From assembly GCA_025766275.1 (NCBI GenBank), contig JAFKAC010000009.1:1426001-1490000 (forward strand): DNA of 64,000 nucleotides, in the 5' to 3' direction. Shown here piece by piece: positions 11,953 through 25,419 of the stretch (position 1 is its first letter; each line of letters opens with the position of its first letter). The DNA comes from Lactarius indigo. Its lineage: Eukaryota > Basidiomycota > Agaricomycetes > Russulales > Russulaceae. Under the pieces are notes generated by a model that worked only from the letters and a program-made list of their open reading frames with translations, ran no database searches and was not told the origin of the DNA. A program made the position numbers and the translations under genes.

Positions 11953-13464
11953 ACTTGTGCTGACTCGTATTTATCCGTAAACTCGTTGATTCTGGAACCC
12001 CCCCCCGTGTCATCCATCCGGTTTTATGACCCCCATCACGATCTGCAATTGTCGCATCTACCACCTCACGGACACGGAAGGACTGTTTTGGTTGTAACAC
12101 TCTCATTGCAGCAGCTTTGTATCCTTGAACCCGCCGTCGATGGTCGCCACCTCCGTTATCACCTACTTTTCTGTCCTGTCCGTGGTGCCCTTCGATCTGT
12201 TGCGGTTGCTATTCATGTGTCGAGGGTTCTTGTAGCTTCTGTCGACCTGTCTCTTCTACCTCTCTTCACGACTTGTCCTTGTCTTATTTTTTGCCTACTA
12301 CTTTTCTTGTACGATGTGCGTCTTTTACTAATTCCCCGTAGTGGGTGTTTGTTTTCTAGTGTGGCATTCACATGGATGTGCGGAGTTCGCATAGACTTTT
12401 TGATACTACTTTTCTACCATTTACGTTCTTGTTCGTTGCGGCTCTTTGTACGAGGTACTTGACGAATGATGGTGATGATCCACAGAGGCCTGTGGCGCTT
12501 CTGGTTTTCCTGACATGTTTGTTCCGAGCGAACGCGCTGGGAATCCGTGTGTGAAACAACCTCCCACTGGCCAACCTCCTGGTAGCTGGACGTAGGTTAT
12601 TGCAATTAAATCTGGGGGAGGGGAGGACATGGGCAAGGCCATGAAAGTGCTCTGGCCCTCTGCAGATGTGTGCGGGTCTGTGCCTGACTACCAACTGGAA
12701 CCCCGAACGCTTACTTTGCATTTGCGAGTGGAAAGAGAGGACGCCGACATAACGCAATGGGCAAAAGCTGTGCACAGTTAACCCATCTAAGACATCCCAA
12801 ATGCGTGTCGTGTGCCACGCTCACCGCCTTGCCTAAAGTAATTTTGTCAGGGAAAGAGCAGCTGGCGACCGATTCAATACTACTTCTACAATACATAGTA
12901 CTCATCGTGCCTTTCTTCGGGACAGTGGTGGCTGTACCTACTGGTATGCCAGGTGTCTTTATCCTAATAGCCGGCGTTGTCGCATGCTGACGAGACGTCC
13001 AGAAATGTACACGTCTCGCGCGCATCATATTCACGTCGTCACAGGAGGTGCCGAGTTGGCACCATCCCGATTCCGAACCTCAACGACGTGGACAGAGTAA
13101 CCTCAGGCTGTCGTGCTGTGGGACCTCTTGATCTATAGTCTACTGTCACGGTTTATAAGCGGTTTCAATGGTTTCAAGGAAAAAAAGATTTCGACTTATA
13201 ACGATTGAGGGTGGTCACGTGTCGATTATCCTTTACCGTCTTCTGGTCTTTCATTCGCATCTTCATCTCGTCGAGACAGAGATGCAATTGACCAAGAGCA
13301 TTTCTGAGTTCTTGATAATTATACGCGAATTTACTCTCGAAGCCTGGAAACCGATACGTTCGTGGAAGAGGAAAGGCGCGCAGTCTATATAAGGTGAAAC
13401 CAGAGGACGAACGAGTCATCAGTGCTCAGTCATCAACTCCTCGTCTCCTTTCCCTCACGTAGTA
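11953..13464. other. Intergenic, 3' UTR and promoter region
   Basis: The first ~500 bp is T-rich and fits a 3' UTR. Short open frames at 12757-12990 and others lack motifs. The last ~100 bp holds the TATA box of the cytochrome b5 gene. Confidence 0.4.
13386..13392 (+). promoter_or_regulatory. TATA box of the cytochrome b5-domain gene
   Basis: TATATAA, 73-79 bp upstream of the ATG at 13465. A CACGTG lies further upstream near 13217, but that hexamer is not enriched in the window. Confidence 0.5.
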
Positions 13465-14267
13465 ATGGCATCTTATCTTCGCACATGGCTGCCCACACTC
13501 TCTACGCAGCTCAGCAATTCCCGGACAACAGAAGAAGAAGGATCGCCGACAACCCCAACAAACCTCACTCTAACTATTGAAGAACCCGATGCCGATGACA
13601 ATTTTCCCCCTGCCTTCCCCGCCATCGGGAGTGCTCAACGTATTTCCTCGGCACAAGCCCCGTCTTCCACGCACCTCATTCCACAATCAACTCTGATGCC
13701 GCCACCAGCACTACCTGCTCCCCGAATACCCGGTCCTCCGGCACCATCTGCGGGATCCTCCTTGATGCCGCCCCCCACGACCACGCGACCACCAACGCAA
13801 GCGACCAAATCCAAGAAGCGCGAAAAAGTGGCCCTCGCTCCTGGCCATAGCCCACTGGACTGGGCAGCGCTGAAGACCTCTGGAGCCGACCTGCGGGTAC
13901 GTCTGACTGATAATTCCACCCACGCAACTGAGTTTTGCGTGTGCCTCATCATGCAGGGTGGAGCGACTTCTCTGGCACGCATACCGCCGTCGGTGCTACG
14001 CACGCACAACAAACGGGACGACGCATGGGCCGCGTTCAGCGGCAAGGTGTACAATATCACGCCATACCTCGCTTTCCACCCTGGCGGCGAAAAGGAGCTC
14101 ATGCGTGTCGCCGGGCGTGATGGGACGAAACTTTTTGGTATGTGGCCCTTATCGTGTCGGACATCTGGTACTAATCTATGCTAGCACTTACGCATGCGTG
14201 GGTGAACGTTGACTTCATGCTCGATGCCTGCTTGGTCGGATTTTTGGTTCCAGAACCATCATCTTAG
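13465..14267 (+). CDS. Cytochrome b5-like heme-binding domain protein
   Basis: Heme-binding electron-carrier domain at the C-terminus of a 231-aa protein. Three exons (13465-13896, 13957-14137, 14185-14267) join in frame. Residues 1-115 are Pro/Ser/Thr-rich and probably disordered. The domain starts near residue 150: DDAWAAFSGKVYNITPYLAF, then HPGGEKELM with the first axial histidine (HPGG), AGRDGTKLF, and THAWVNVDFMLDACLVGF with the second axial histidine (HAW). The HAWVN...L..CLVG ending is characteristic of the NCB5OR/Irc21 subgroup of b5 domains rather than microsomal cytochrome b5. No membrane anchor or reductase domain follows, so the protein is likely soluble. The shared function of the Irc21 subgroup is poorly defined. 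Confidence 0.88.
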
Positions 14268-16121
14268 ATCAGATAGATTAGAATCACTCCTTAGTGATAC
14301 CAGTTAGATTGCAGGGGTAAAATATTGACGTTTTACTGTAGTTTTTTGCTGTGGAATACGTCTACATCTTATTAACCGTCCATACAACCTTCGCTGAATA
14401 GACGTAGTACTGTATTTGTTTAGATGTAACATCCACTGTTGACGACGTTGACTTCCCGCTTTGCTACGGCGCAAGTCGTGTGCATACTAATATGTCACGG
14501 TATTATCTGGTCCCTTGTACTTGTTGGGACCTGACTCGGAGGATGCCTCGATGACGGATGACGCCATTACTTTGGAACCCATAAACAGATCAAAGGCAGC
14601 ACGTCTATTATCGCAATTATTCCGGACAGGCTTTTACGATACTCATATACAGCGAGCTCAGGGACATCAACGCCTTAAGTGCGAGACGAAAGGACGGCGG
14701 ATACAGGAATCCATGCCCATAATAACGGTATTACCAACTGACCGGCCTGACTGGTCGAAACCTATTGCGCTCTCGATAGTGCTTGCTTCTTTCTGCCCGC
14801 GACACGTGTGCGACTCGGAGTCTATCACCACAGGCCACCTTCTGACACCGGTGTGGGAGCTCGTGGGTGGATGATGAAGCGTACTCCTCTTTCTGGTAAC
14901 CCAAATGCTATCTCGGTCAGCTTTGCTACTTCTCTCTCATACATCCTCAGAGTCCTCTAAATCCCGCCTTCTTGGAGCATCCTTTGAACCACTGCAAGAT
15001 CGAAGGGCGTCAATGCGAGCACTTGTGGAGGTGGCTGATCCCAGTTGCTTTCCTCCCAGAAGACGACCGCATAGGTATTAAGTTGTCATTGTTCCGTTTT
15101 GGCGAGAACGCCGGCTTCTGATTACTTGTTCCTAGCAGGCCCTTGTGATTTGATCAAGTGACGCTGCGTGTGGGAACTTGAAGCGGCACACCCGCCTTGA
15201 GAATCCATTGTTGGTGACGCAAGCACTTAGAATAGGTTCGCCAAGTGTTCGCCGTCCTTAGGGCCACTCAGACGTTCCGGACCGGCGACCTTTGAACTCT
15301 AGGGAATATTGGTTCAAATATAAAGCTAAGCGTGTGAAGAAGCACTTACAAGCACCCACTCTCGTTTGCGAGCCACATGCTCACGAAGAGCTGGTAATCA
15401 ATCCCTATTTGTCCGTTTGCCCGGCTGGACTGTGGTTGGTTTGACGTTATCTCTTGACTACGTGGCATTTAAAAAAAAAAAAAACTTGGCGTCCATGTCT
15501 TCGTGAATCCAAGAATCTTCGGCACCAAACTTGGTACTAAGCCATTGGAGACAGATCAACTTGAATGTTCACCTGCCTTCGATTCATAATCTGGGAGTGT
15601 TTGCAAGGAAAGTGCCACGTGCTATCTCTGTTCGGTGCCATTTGCCCATAGCATGGCTACGACTACAATGAACCCTGATGCCACTGGCGTTCACTCTTCT
15701 GTGCTATCGTGGCCGCCACAATTCTCACCCGCGCGTCATGCGGTTCCGTCACCAAATTTTTGTACAAGATTCTCGCTAGGGCACGGAAGAGAACCTTCTC
15801 TGTCCATTTGGGCGAAGTCCAACGTGGATATCGTGGAATGATACACGGTTGCCTGACAAAGAACATCTGCGCGTGATCGTGCCGCCTCCTGGCCAGCACC
15901 TAGACAAAGAATCCGGGCTCTCGATGTACGGGCTCTGGGTGGTACTAACCAAATGCTGCACATGTTCCTTACTCGTGGAGACACGAGTTACGTTCGCATG
16001 CCCACGAGGTTAGGCGAGTTACCCAGAATCTATGCAAATAAAAGGGCGATGATACATGTTGAATATCCCCAGTGCCCGCTACTTCCAAGTCTCGGCCCCT
16101 CGCTCTCCATCGTCTCATCAG
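14268..16121. other. Intergenic with one weak reverse-strand exon candidate
   Basis: About 1.85 kb. It includes an A14 tract near 15471-15484 and the exon-like reverse-strand segment described separately. Remaining open frames show no recognisable motif. Confidence 0.4.
14957..15080 (-). pseudogene. Protein-like exon fragment, unknown family
   Basis: Reverse-strand frame reading YAVVFWEESNWDQPPPQVLA, then LTPFDLAVVQRMLQEGGI and a stop at 14957-14959. The composition and regularity look like a real coding segment, but no acceptor AG lies at its 5' end and an in-frame TGA occurs just upstream. Probably a gene remnant. Family not recognised. Confidence 0.25.
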
Positions 16122-18165
<2,044 letters not shown>

Positions 18166-18320
18166 GGGGTCTGTGCCTTTCTAAGCGTCAGGTTTCTACT
18201 TGGCAGTTTTCGGGGGGTTGTACGGAAGGAAAGAATACAAATGTAATATCATCTGCTCGCTTCTGCGTCTCTACTTTTTCAGTGGTATCCATCCATTTAC
18301 TGTATGCACCCAAACCAAAT

Positions 18321-19374
18321 TCACGGCAACGATTTTTCGAAAGTAATCAGTTCCTTGAGTTTTTCTGCGTCCGCGACCGAAAGCTTGTCTACTGAGGCTG
18401 TCGCTAGCGGCCCGCGCACGTTCGGACCACCATAGCCAAACTCGTGTGCGATAAGCGCCTTGATAAAACCAATGCCCCCATACTTGCTCGCTATTGTATC
18501 CCCGTGTGCGAGAATACGTTGAATGTCCCGAGCCTTGTCAATGCGCCCGGCGTGCCACGCATCCCACAAGGCACGATGCACACGGGGGGCTATATTTACG
18601 AGGGCCATTATCCCGCCTGCGCCGGAGACGACGAGAGCGGGGAGGAAGCAATCAGAGCGCCCGATAAAAGCCGCGAACTCGTCCGCGGAGAGAGAGGTGT
18701 TCAGACGTGTGAGCTTCCCAAGGTGTCCGCAAGAAAGCTTCGTGCCGACAATGTTGGGATGGGCGCCAAGCGCAGCGATCGTCTCCGAGTCGAGATCAAT
18801 TCCTGCTGTGACCGTGGGGAAGTTGTACACCATAGTCGGAATCGGCGACGCATCGGCCACCTTGGCATGGCGTAAATCAATGAGTGACAGCGAGGGCGAC
18901 GCAGTGGAAACCCGCATGTCGCACCTCGCGATGGAAACGTAAGATGAGATCTTTGGTCATCGCAGGTCTCCAAGTAGACGGCGTCAGGACGAGTGCATGG
19001 GTGGCGCCCGCCTCCTTCGCATCGAGGTTGAGCTGCTTTGTCTCTCGGGTAGATTGCGCGCCCGTTCCAGCGATCACGAGGACGTGCTGGAACCCGTGGG
19101 CATCGAGTGTGGACCGTGTAAGGCGGATGGCGTGTTTGCGCTCTTCATGCGAGAGGTGTTGGGCCTCGCCGTTTGATCCTTGGACAAGGATCCCGGTGAC
19201 ATGTCCCTACGGCTGTCTGAGATGGAGGTCCTTCACACGAACAAAAATCTCGGATTTCAGCACCTGGGCGAGGCGAAGTACGTGCGCCTTGATCGCTTCT
19301 TCGTCTAATCCGTCGTCTTCCTTGAAGAAAAGTACAGCAGGGACGTAAATTCCTGGAGGCGGTGGCTTGGACAT
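18321..19374 (-). CDS. DapA-superfamily aldolase (4-hydroxy-2-oxoglutarate / 2-keto-3-deoxy acid aldolase type)
   Basis: Class I aldolase of the dihydrodipicolinate synthase/N-acetylneuraminate lyase superfamily; fungal members act on 2-keto-3-deoxy sugar acids or 4-hydroxy-2-oxoglutarate. Three exons (19374-19264, 19206-18925, 18860-18321) give 310 aa, the family's usual length. PPGIYVPAVLFF opens the barrel; VQGSNGEAQHLS is the GxxGE substrate loop; VYNFP carries the conserved tyrosine; GTKLSCGHL carries the Schiff-base lysine. The C-terminal helical part reads FIKALIAHEFGYGG. Fungi make lysine by the aminoadipate route, so a DHDPS role is unlikely. It is convergent with the chitinase, with only ~155 bp between the stops. 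Confidence 0.88.
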
Positions 19375-19440
19375 TCTGAGGCTGAGCGTGGGAAAAGGCT
19401 TGAGCTGCGGCAGCGACCGAGAACGGCCAAGCTGCGCGCC

Positions 19441-19476
19441 TCACACACTCACACCCACACCCACACACTCACACCA
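19441..19476. repeat. CA-rich low-complexity tract
   Basis: Alternating cacactcacacccacaccc-type sequence between the divergent aldolase and Serinc genes, within their shared promoter region. Simple repeat. Confidence 0.7.
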
Positions 19477-19514
19477 CACTCCTAACGCTGTTGGCCTGAT
19501 CATCGAGCGAAACG

Positions 19515-21406
19515 ATGGGCCTTCTCCTCTCCCTTCCGCTTACCGGCGTGCTGGGCACGGTAGCATCCTCTTGTCTTGCTGGCTTCGCATTTTGCTTCAC
19601 ATCGACTGCGGGTATGTGCATACCCAACCCTAGTGTCGTTGGTTTCTGACCTCTGACCCTCTTCGAACCATAGCATCAATGTTCTGCAAGTCTTTTAATT
19701 GCAATTCTTCGATTGCCACCCGTATAGGCTTTGCTGTATGCTTCTGCATCGATGTCTCGTACCGACTTCTCACACACACCACCTAGATGATATTTGCGTT
19801 GAACTCAATGCTTGCGTGGCTCATGAAGAGCCCATTTATGATACAACTTATTGAGAAGTGGAGCTATGACTATATTAAAATGGATTGCGAGGAGGGGAAA
19901 TGTTATGGTGTCCTTGCAGTGAGTGCTCTCCCCCTTCCTTAGTCCGATCCTGCTTCATCGTCGATAGGTCCACCGTGTCTGCTTTGCCTTATCGCTGTTC
20001 CATATTATTCTCAGTTTCTCTCTCTTCGGCGTTCGCGATACTCGTGACAAACGTGCAGCCATTCAAAATGGGTGAGTGACACCCGAATCTCGTGAGTGTC
20101 TGCTCACGCAGAATGGTAGTTGGTGGGGACCGAAGGTCCTGCTCTGGCTTGTGTTCGTTATCATATCCTTCTTCATCCCTAATGGTTTCTTTGTATTCTG
20201 GGGGAACTACGTCTCCCTCATCGGCGCTACCATCTTCATCCTCCTTGGCCTGGTCCTTCTGGTGGACTTCGCCCACTCCTGGTCAGAGACTTGTCTCGAG
20301 AACTGGGAGAACTCCAATAACTCCAATCTCTGGCAATGGATCCTCATCGGTTCTACAGCAAGCATGTATGCGGCAACGTTTGCCATGACAGGCGTGCTGT
20401 ACGGGTACTTTGCAGGCTCGGGTTGCACACTCAACCGCTTCTTCATCTCATTCAACCTTGCCCTCACCATCATTATAACCATACTCTGCATTCACCCCGT
20501 TGTGCAAGAGCATAACCCACGCTCAGGACTCGCGCAAAGCGGGATGGTTGCTGTCTACTGCACATACCTCGTTATGTCCGCCGTTGGTAATCACACACAT
20601 GAGCAGTGCAACCCCTTCCGATCGGGTGCGGCAAACGGTACACGCACCTCTGTTCTCGTTCTCGGAGCTGCATTCACATTTATGGCCATTGCGTACTCTA
20701 CCACTCGTGCCGCGACGCAGAGCCGCGCGTTGGTAGGAAAGAAGCGCCAGGGCGAGATTCAGCTGTCCGGCGACCAGGAGGTGGGTGTCGTAAGCAGCCA
20801 ACCGAACCGCACCGAGACGCCACGATACCAAGCGCTTCTCGCTGCTGTCAAGGCTGGGTAAGTGTATTATTTTACTCTGTGGGGTAGGTACAGAACGGGG
20901 TTTTCAGGGCTATTCCGGCGTCTGCACTTAACGATGACTCTGACGACGACGACGGCGACGATTTTGGCGATTCGCACGATGACGAACGTTCAGGGACACG
21001 CTACAATGTATGTCCATTTCGACGCCGTTCCTCGCCATGCTGCTGACGCCTTGCCAGTACTCGTGGTTCCACATCATCTTCGTTCTTGGTGCGATGTATG
21101 TCGCAATGCTGCTCACTGACTGGTATGATTTCTCCCATTCTTTCACGTCGGGGTGCTGATGCTGCTTACCCATACTCAGGAATGTCATCCACACGAGTCT
21201 GTCATCGCCTTCAACTGATATTGACGACGTTTACATCGGGCGCTCCGAAACGGCGATGTGGATGCGTATCGTCAGCTCATGGGTCTGCGTTCTTCTCTAT
21301 ATATGGAGCTTACTCGCTCCCGTCCTCATGCCTGATCGGTAAGCCCGATTTTTGACCACCGGATACGATGTATGCTCATCTTGGAGATAGGTTCTCTGAC
21401 TTTTGA
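19515..21406 (+). CDS. TMS1: Serinc/TMS1-family multipass membrane protein
   Basis: Serine-incorporator family, integral proteins of endosomal/vacuolar membranes linked to phosphatidylserine and sphingolipid metabolism; yeast Tms1 is the nearest named member. Eight or so exons start at 19515-19611, 19674-19735, 19787-19918, 19968-20071 and 20120-20857 and end with PDRFSDF at 21406. About ten hydrophobic segments are visible. Family hallmarks are the Cys-rich loop CKSFNCNSSIATRIGFA, ALNSMLAWLMKSPF, RVCFALSLFHIIL, GVRDTRDKRAAIQNGWWGPK, FIPNGFFVFW, and near the end YNYSWFHIIFVLGAMYVAML with W...SETAMWMRIVSSW. A long acidic cytoplasmic loop (DDSDDDDGDDFGDSHDDE) precedes the last pair of segments. 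All junctions keep frame. It is divergent from the aldolase over about 140 bp. Confidence 0.92.
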
Positions 21407-21819
21407 GTTGTGAGCCGTATGTCCCCCACGGACAACCTGGTACAGTAGTATTGTATGAAGTATTTGGACAAGCGCATCCTATATTTGATTCTCTCCACTC
21501 CACGTAATTATACGTAGTTTTGTCCAGCTCTCACATGGGGGAGTTCTGCAGATATAATATTAGGAAGAGTGAACCACGAGCTTTTGACCGGCCACGGAAG
21601 CGACCCTGATGGACGACCAGTAACCCCGAGACAATTGTTCTTCCTAATAGATACTGTACAGTACTCCGACTCGGAAGACTCTCGAAGGTCTCTGACCTCG
21701 GAGAAGGGATGGTCACGCGTTGCGTGGATCGTGACAGAAGTGTGACAGACCATCGCGTCCGAGGAGTCAGATCCGAGTCGCTGGGGTTTGTTCGTCATAG
21801 ATACACAGACAACGACAAC

Positions 21820-23042
21820 ATGGAGGAAGCTGCCGCTGTCGCCATGGATTACATTACCAGTGAGTGACCTTTTCTCTGTGAGCTGAAAAGGAGTTCTCAT
21901 CTGCCACAGCACTCGACAACCTTCCGGCTGAGGTACAACACCTCCTGGTTGAGATCAAGCACAAAGAAACTAAATCCCAAGGCACGCCCAATCAACCAAC
22001 TCTCCACATTCGCATTTGTTTTTGACAGCCGATTCCAGAACTCCTGCAAGAGATCACGAAAGAGACGTCCAGGTACATCCGGCATTCCCTGCGCAGTGGC
22101 GCTACCCCTTTAAGCACGAAAGACGAGCAAATTCCTCAAAAGATCGACCAGAATTACGCGGAGGTCGATAAGCTCGCTCAGGAGAAGCTTAAAATCGCGG
22201 AGCGGCTTGGTCTCCTCATACAGCGTGCACGCACCCGCTTGGACTATGACCTGCGCAGGGTGCTCATCTTGCAGGGCGACGATCCCGGCCAGCCCGCATT
22301 CGTCTCAACGAGCCGCAATCCCGTGCAGGAGATCAACGACAGCCTCCGTCTCGCCATCGCCGAGGCCGCGCCGATAATACCTCCCGCTCCGGTCGTCTTG
22401 CCCGCAGTGCAACCCCCCGCGCAAAAGAGTACGCTTATACGATTCACCCCTCCACCACTGGCTGACAAGTTGACACGTTATCATAGAGAGAAAGGTCACC
22501 ACGACGGTAGCTGCGGCCTCTATAAAGCTCCCTAGCCCGGCTCCGGCGACCGTACCTGTTCTTCCGCAGCGTACGCGACTGGCGCAGCAGCAGTCTCATC
22601 GGGCTTCACCTGCGCGTGGACGCCAGGCACAGCCGGAACCACCTGGGCCGGATGAGGACGCTGAGGGCGAGGACGATGTGGAGGAGGGGAATGGCGATGA
22701 GGACGATGACAACGAGGACAAGACGCTTTATTGTTTCTGCCAGAAGATGTCCTATGGAGAGGTGCGTGCTTGTGCGTTTTTTCTCCGTATAACAGACTAA
22801 TTTTTTTCACAAGATGGTTGCGTGCGACAACGCGGAATGCGCATATCAATGGGTAGGTGTCGAAATCGTTTCGTCGTCTTCGTGTGCTAACATGATGCCA
22901 CCATCAGTTTCACCTCCCGTGTGTCAACCTCAAGCCACCGCTGCCAGAGGTGTGGTACTGTTCCGACTGCATCTCAAAGGGAGTGGCTGGTAGCTTGGTG
23001 GACAATGCTGGACCAGAGCGCACAAAGAAGCGCAAGAGATAA
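21820..23042 (+). CDS. ING-family PHD-finger histone reader
   Basis: ING proteins anchor histone acetyltransferase or deacetylase complexes (Yng1/Yng2/Pho23 in yeast) to H3K4me3. Six exons (21820-21859, 21910-21981, 22039-22428, 22487-22761, 22814-22852, 22908-23042) give 316 aa. The N-terminal ING helix reads DYITTLDNLPAEVQHLLVEI then KHKETKSQELLQEITKETSR. A Pro-rich region contains AQKKRKVTT, a likely nuclear signal assembled across intron 3. An acidic stretch precedes the C-terminal C4HC3 PHD finger: LYCFCQKMSYGEMVACDNAE, CAYQWFHLPCVNL and WYCSDC, with the Y, GEM and W positions that form the trimethyl-lysine cage. The second intron must be GC-AG for the helix to remain in frame. The tail is basic (TKKRKR). 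Confidence 0.92.
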
Positions 23043-23505
23043 CTAGATATCATTCATAGTCGTGTTGTATTACGATGGTCACTCCTTTTGAGTGGACCGC
23101 ATCCAATTGCCAACCCATCCTTTGTCTCCAACCTTATAACCACGGGGCTATCATTTTAAATACCTTACCACTGACTGACTGCTGTCGTCATCGCTCTTTC
23201 GCCGCCATCGCCTCGCCCCGCTCTTCCGATAACCGTCGGTTCGGCTCAATCTCCGAAAACTGCAGTAGTTCAGTAATTGCAGCAATCTTGATATTGATAT
23301 TGTATCAGGGGTCTTCTCACGGAGATCTGGAGCCAATCCACCAAGAATCGCGAGGGCGAGGACAAGAAAACGAGCATTCCCAAATTCCCGCCCATTCAGT
23401 GATGCAGGTTCAACCACAAAAGGATGAGAGTCGACTCCCTGAAGCCTGGGCACGCGGGTGAACGGCACGGACAAGTCTCTTCGAAAGTTGTCTCACAAAT
23501 AAGCG
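23043..23505. other. Convergent 3' region between the ING and RAD51-like genes
   Basis: No independent gene recognised. It could contain further 3' exons of the reverse-strand RAD51-like gene, whose C-terminus is uncertain. Confidence 0.35.
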
Positions 23506-24958
23506 TCAGGGGGGATATCGATGTGACATTGACAAAGAACAGAATTCGGCGAGAACGGTACGGAGAGAACCATTGTAGTACTTCAGGTCACATCCACCCT
23601 CCCACGCCTTATCCGAAACGTACAACGCGCCCCTGTCGCCTTTCAGCGACTGGCCGTCAATACTTTTTACTCGAGGAGAGATATGTACACGCACCGATAC
23701 ACGCGAGCGGAGCACTTGCACTGTCCGCAGCTCATGGTCTTGCCCCGGCAGGCGCGCAAGCCACACAGTTGCGTCGGTCAAAAACGTGAAGGACGCCCCA
23801 AGAGCCGGGTGCCCTGCCGCAGTCGCGTCGTTCAGCACCTAGATGCCCGTGCGCAGCGGGCCGGGGTCTCTCTCATCAGTACAACATGCCATTTTCAACT
23901 CGGCGCGGAGCCTAAATGGAGCATGGATGAATGAATACCCACGAGAACACACAAACCGTGCTTCTGTGCGGTGGCGCGGAGGAGGCGCATGAACGACGTC
24001 ATTTCGGCGTGCCCTGAAGAAAAAAAACAAAAACAAAAAAATTAAAAGGTGGATCGGTCGGGTAGGTAATTCGAATGGCTTGCTAGCCAAGAACGTGCCT
24101 TGGAAAGATATGTTGCTTAGCCGCGGCCCCAGCAGGGCGGTCACCGTGTCAATGACGATAAATCGGGATCGTGGCGCGTGTTGCAGATCGCTGCCGCAGT
24201 GGCCGCTTCTGGCGTCGAGAGCTTCGATGATGTGCGTGGCCGTGACCGTGTCAAACGCGGTTGCAATGTTCAGCCGTTCAAGGGGTTGCGACTGAAAGCG
24301 AGCCACGGGTCAGCCGCGGGAACAACAGCCAAAGAAGTAAAGAGCAGGAAAAGTGGAGGGACGCAGAGGGTTCTTAGACGGACAGGCTGGCCGCTGGATC
24401 GAGATACGAGAGAGGTGAGGCGTGCCGGTGCTAGGTCGCCCGTGGTGTCGAGCCAGAGTGCTGCAGCAGTCGGTTGGGACGTGAGGTGGTGCAGGGCGAT
24501 ATGTAGTGCGAGCGCCTGAGATGATCGTCGGTATTGATTGCGTTGTTCACGTCGCCTAAGTTACGCACTGTTTTCCCACTGGCACATGCTCCAGAGATCT
24601 CGATAAGACGGCCATCCGGTGCTCCGCTAAAATTGTTGCCGATGCCGATCAACTCGTCGAGAGCGGGGAGCCTGCTGCTGCTCACAGACTCTTGACCGGT
24701 GCGGGGCTCTAGCTCCGCGATAAGCTTGTCGGCGGTGACAGCAGGGCCTGCGAAGGCTGCCGTTACGTGTGCGATGTGGTGAGTGAGTTCAGCGAAAGTG
24801 ATGCTGCCTGCAGGGAGCTTCCCTATGAGTTCCGCGGGGGAGGCAAAAATCAGATCGGAAGCCTTGCGGATGTTGAGCGAGGCGAGGTTCACAACAAGCA
24901 TTGCTGGAAGAGGTGGTGTAAAGTCGGACAAGGACGGTGGTGGAAGAGTCGCATTCAT
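23506..24958 (-). CDS. RAD51-paralogue recombination ATPase (RAD51D/XRCC2-like)
   Basis: RecA-fold ATPase of the RAD51-paralogue group that assists Rad51 in homologous recombination. The N-terminal helical part (PAMLVVNLASLNIRKASDLI, then IFASPAELIGKLPAGS) resembles RAD51D. Walker A is GACASGKT within RLIEISGACASGKT, followed across an intron by LALHIALHHLTSQPTAAALW and LDTTGDLAPARL. Walker B is RFIVIDTVTALLGP. Further on, FQG...AEMTSFMRLLRATAQKHG leads to a VLVVN strand, and a late block reads FLTDATVWLARLPGQDHELR then TVQVLRSR. The subgroup is uncertain: it lacks the full Rad51 N-terminal domain. Intron borders in the 3' half and the true C-terminus could not be fixed; the end given is the stop of the last plausible frame. 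Confidence 0.75.
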
Positions 24959-25419
24959 GGGGGATGTTTAGTACTAACGGTCTTGATAAATTACACAGCA
25001 GAACCCGCTCGCCACATCCCGCATCTGCCTGTCGCGTTTCCCATACTCTCTACCGTTCGCGGCGCTTGAAATAAGGACTGGTTACTACCGTCCCCTGTAT
25101 TGCGTCGAACACGGTTTCGCCAAAGCCGAGATAGCTTTCAGTGAAGGACCGCATGGTTGGGTTAGAGATAGACTCTGTGTCAGGCCTGATGCCAACCAAG
25201 TAAGATGAGATGTCAACGAGACGAAAAGGGGACCTGGTACGCACGCAAAACCGGTAGTGCGCTTTACGCCTGCTGCGACGGTGGATAGAAGGATGGCATC
25301 GAATGCATAGTGAGCAAGCCTGCCGAGTACCATGATGAGGATGAGTGTGTCTGGTGTCCGGGGACTCCGCGACCGAACGTGGCCAGCCAGCGCAACACTC
25401 TGTCCAACCAATCCAATCA

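Noticed and set aside
18321..19374. Calling this dihydrodipicolinate synthase for lysine synthesis
   Set aside because: Fungi use the aminoadipate pathway; the sequence better fits the HOGA/2-keto-3-deoxy acid aldolase branch.
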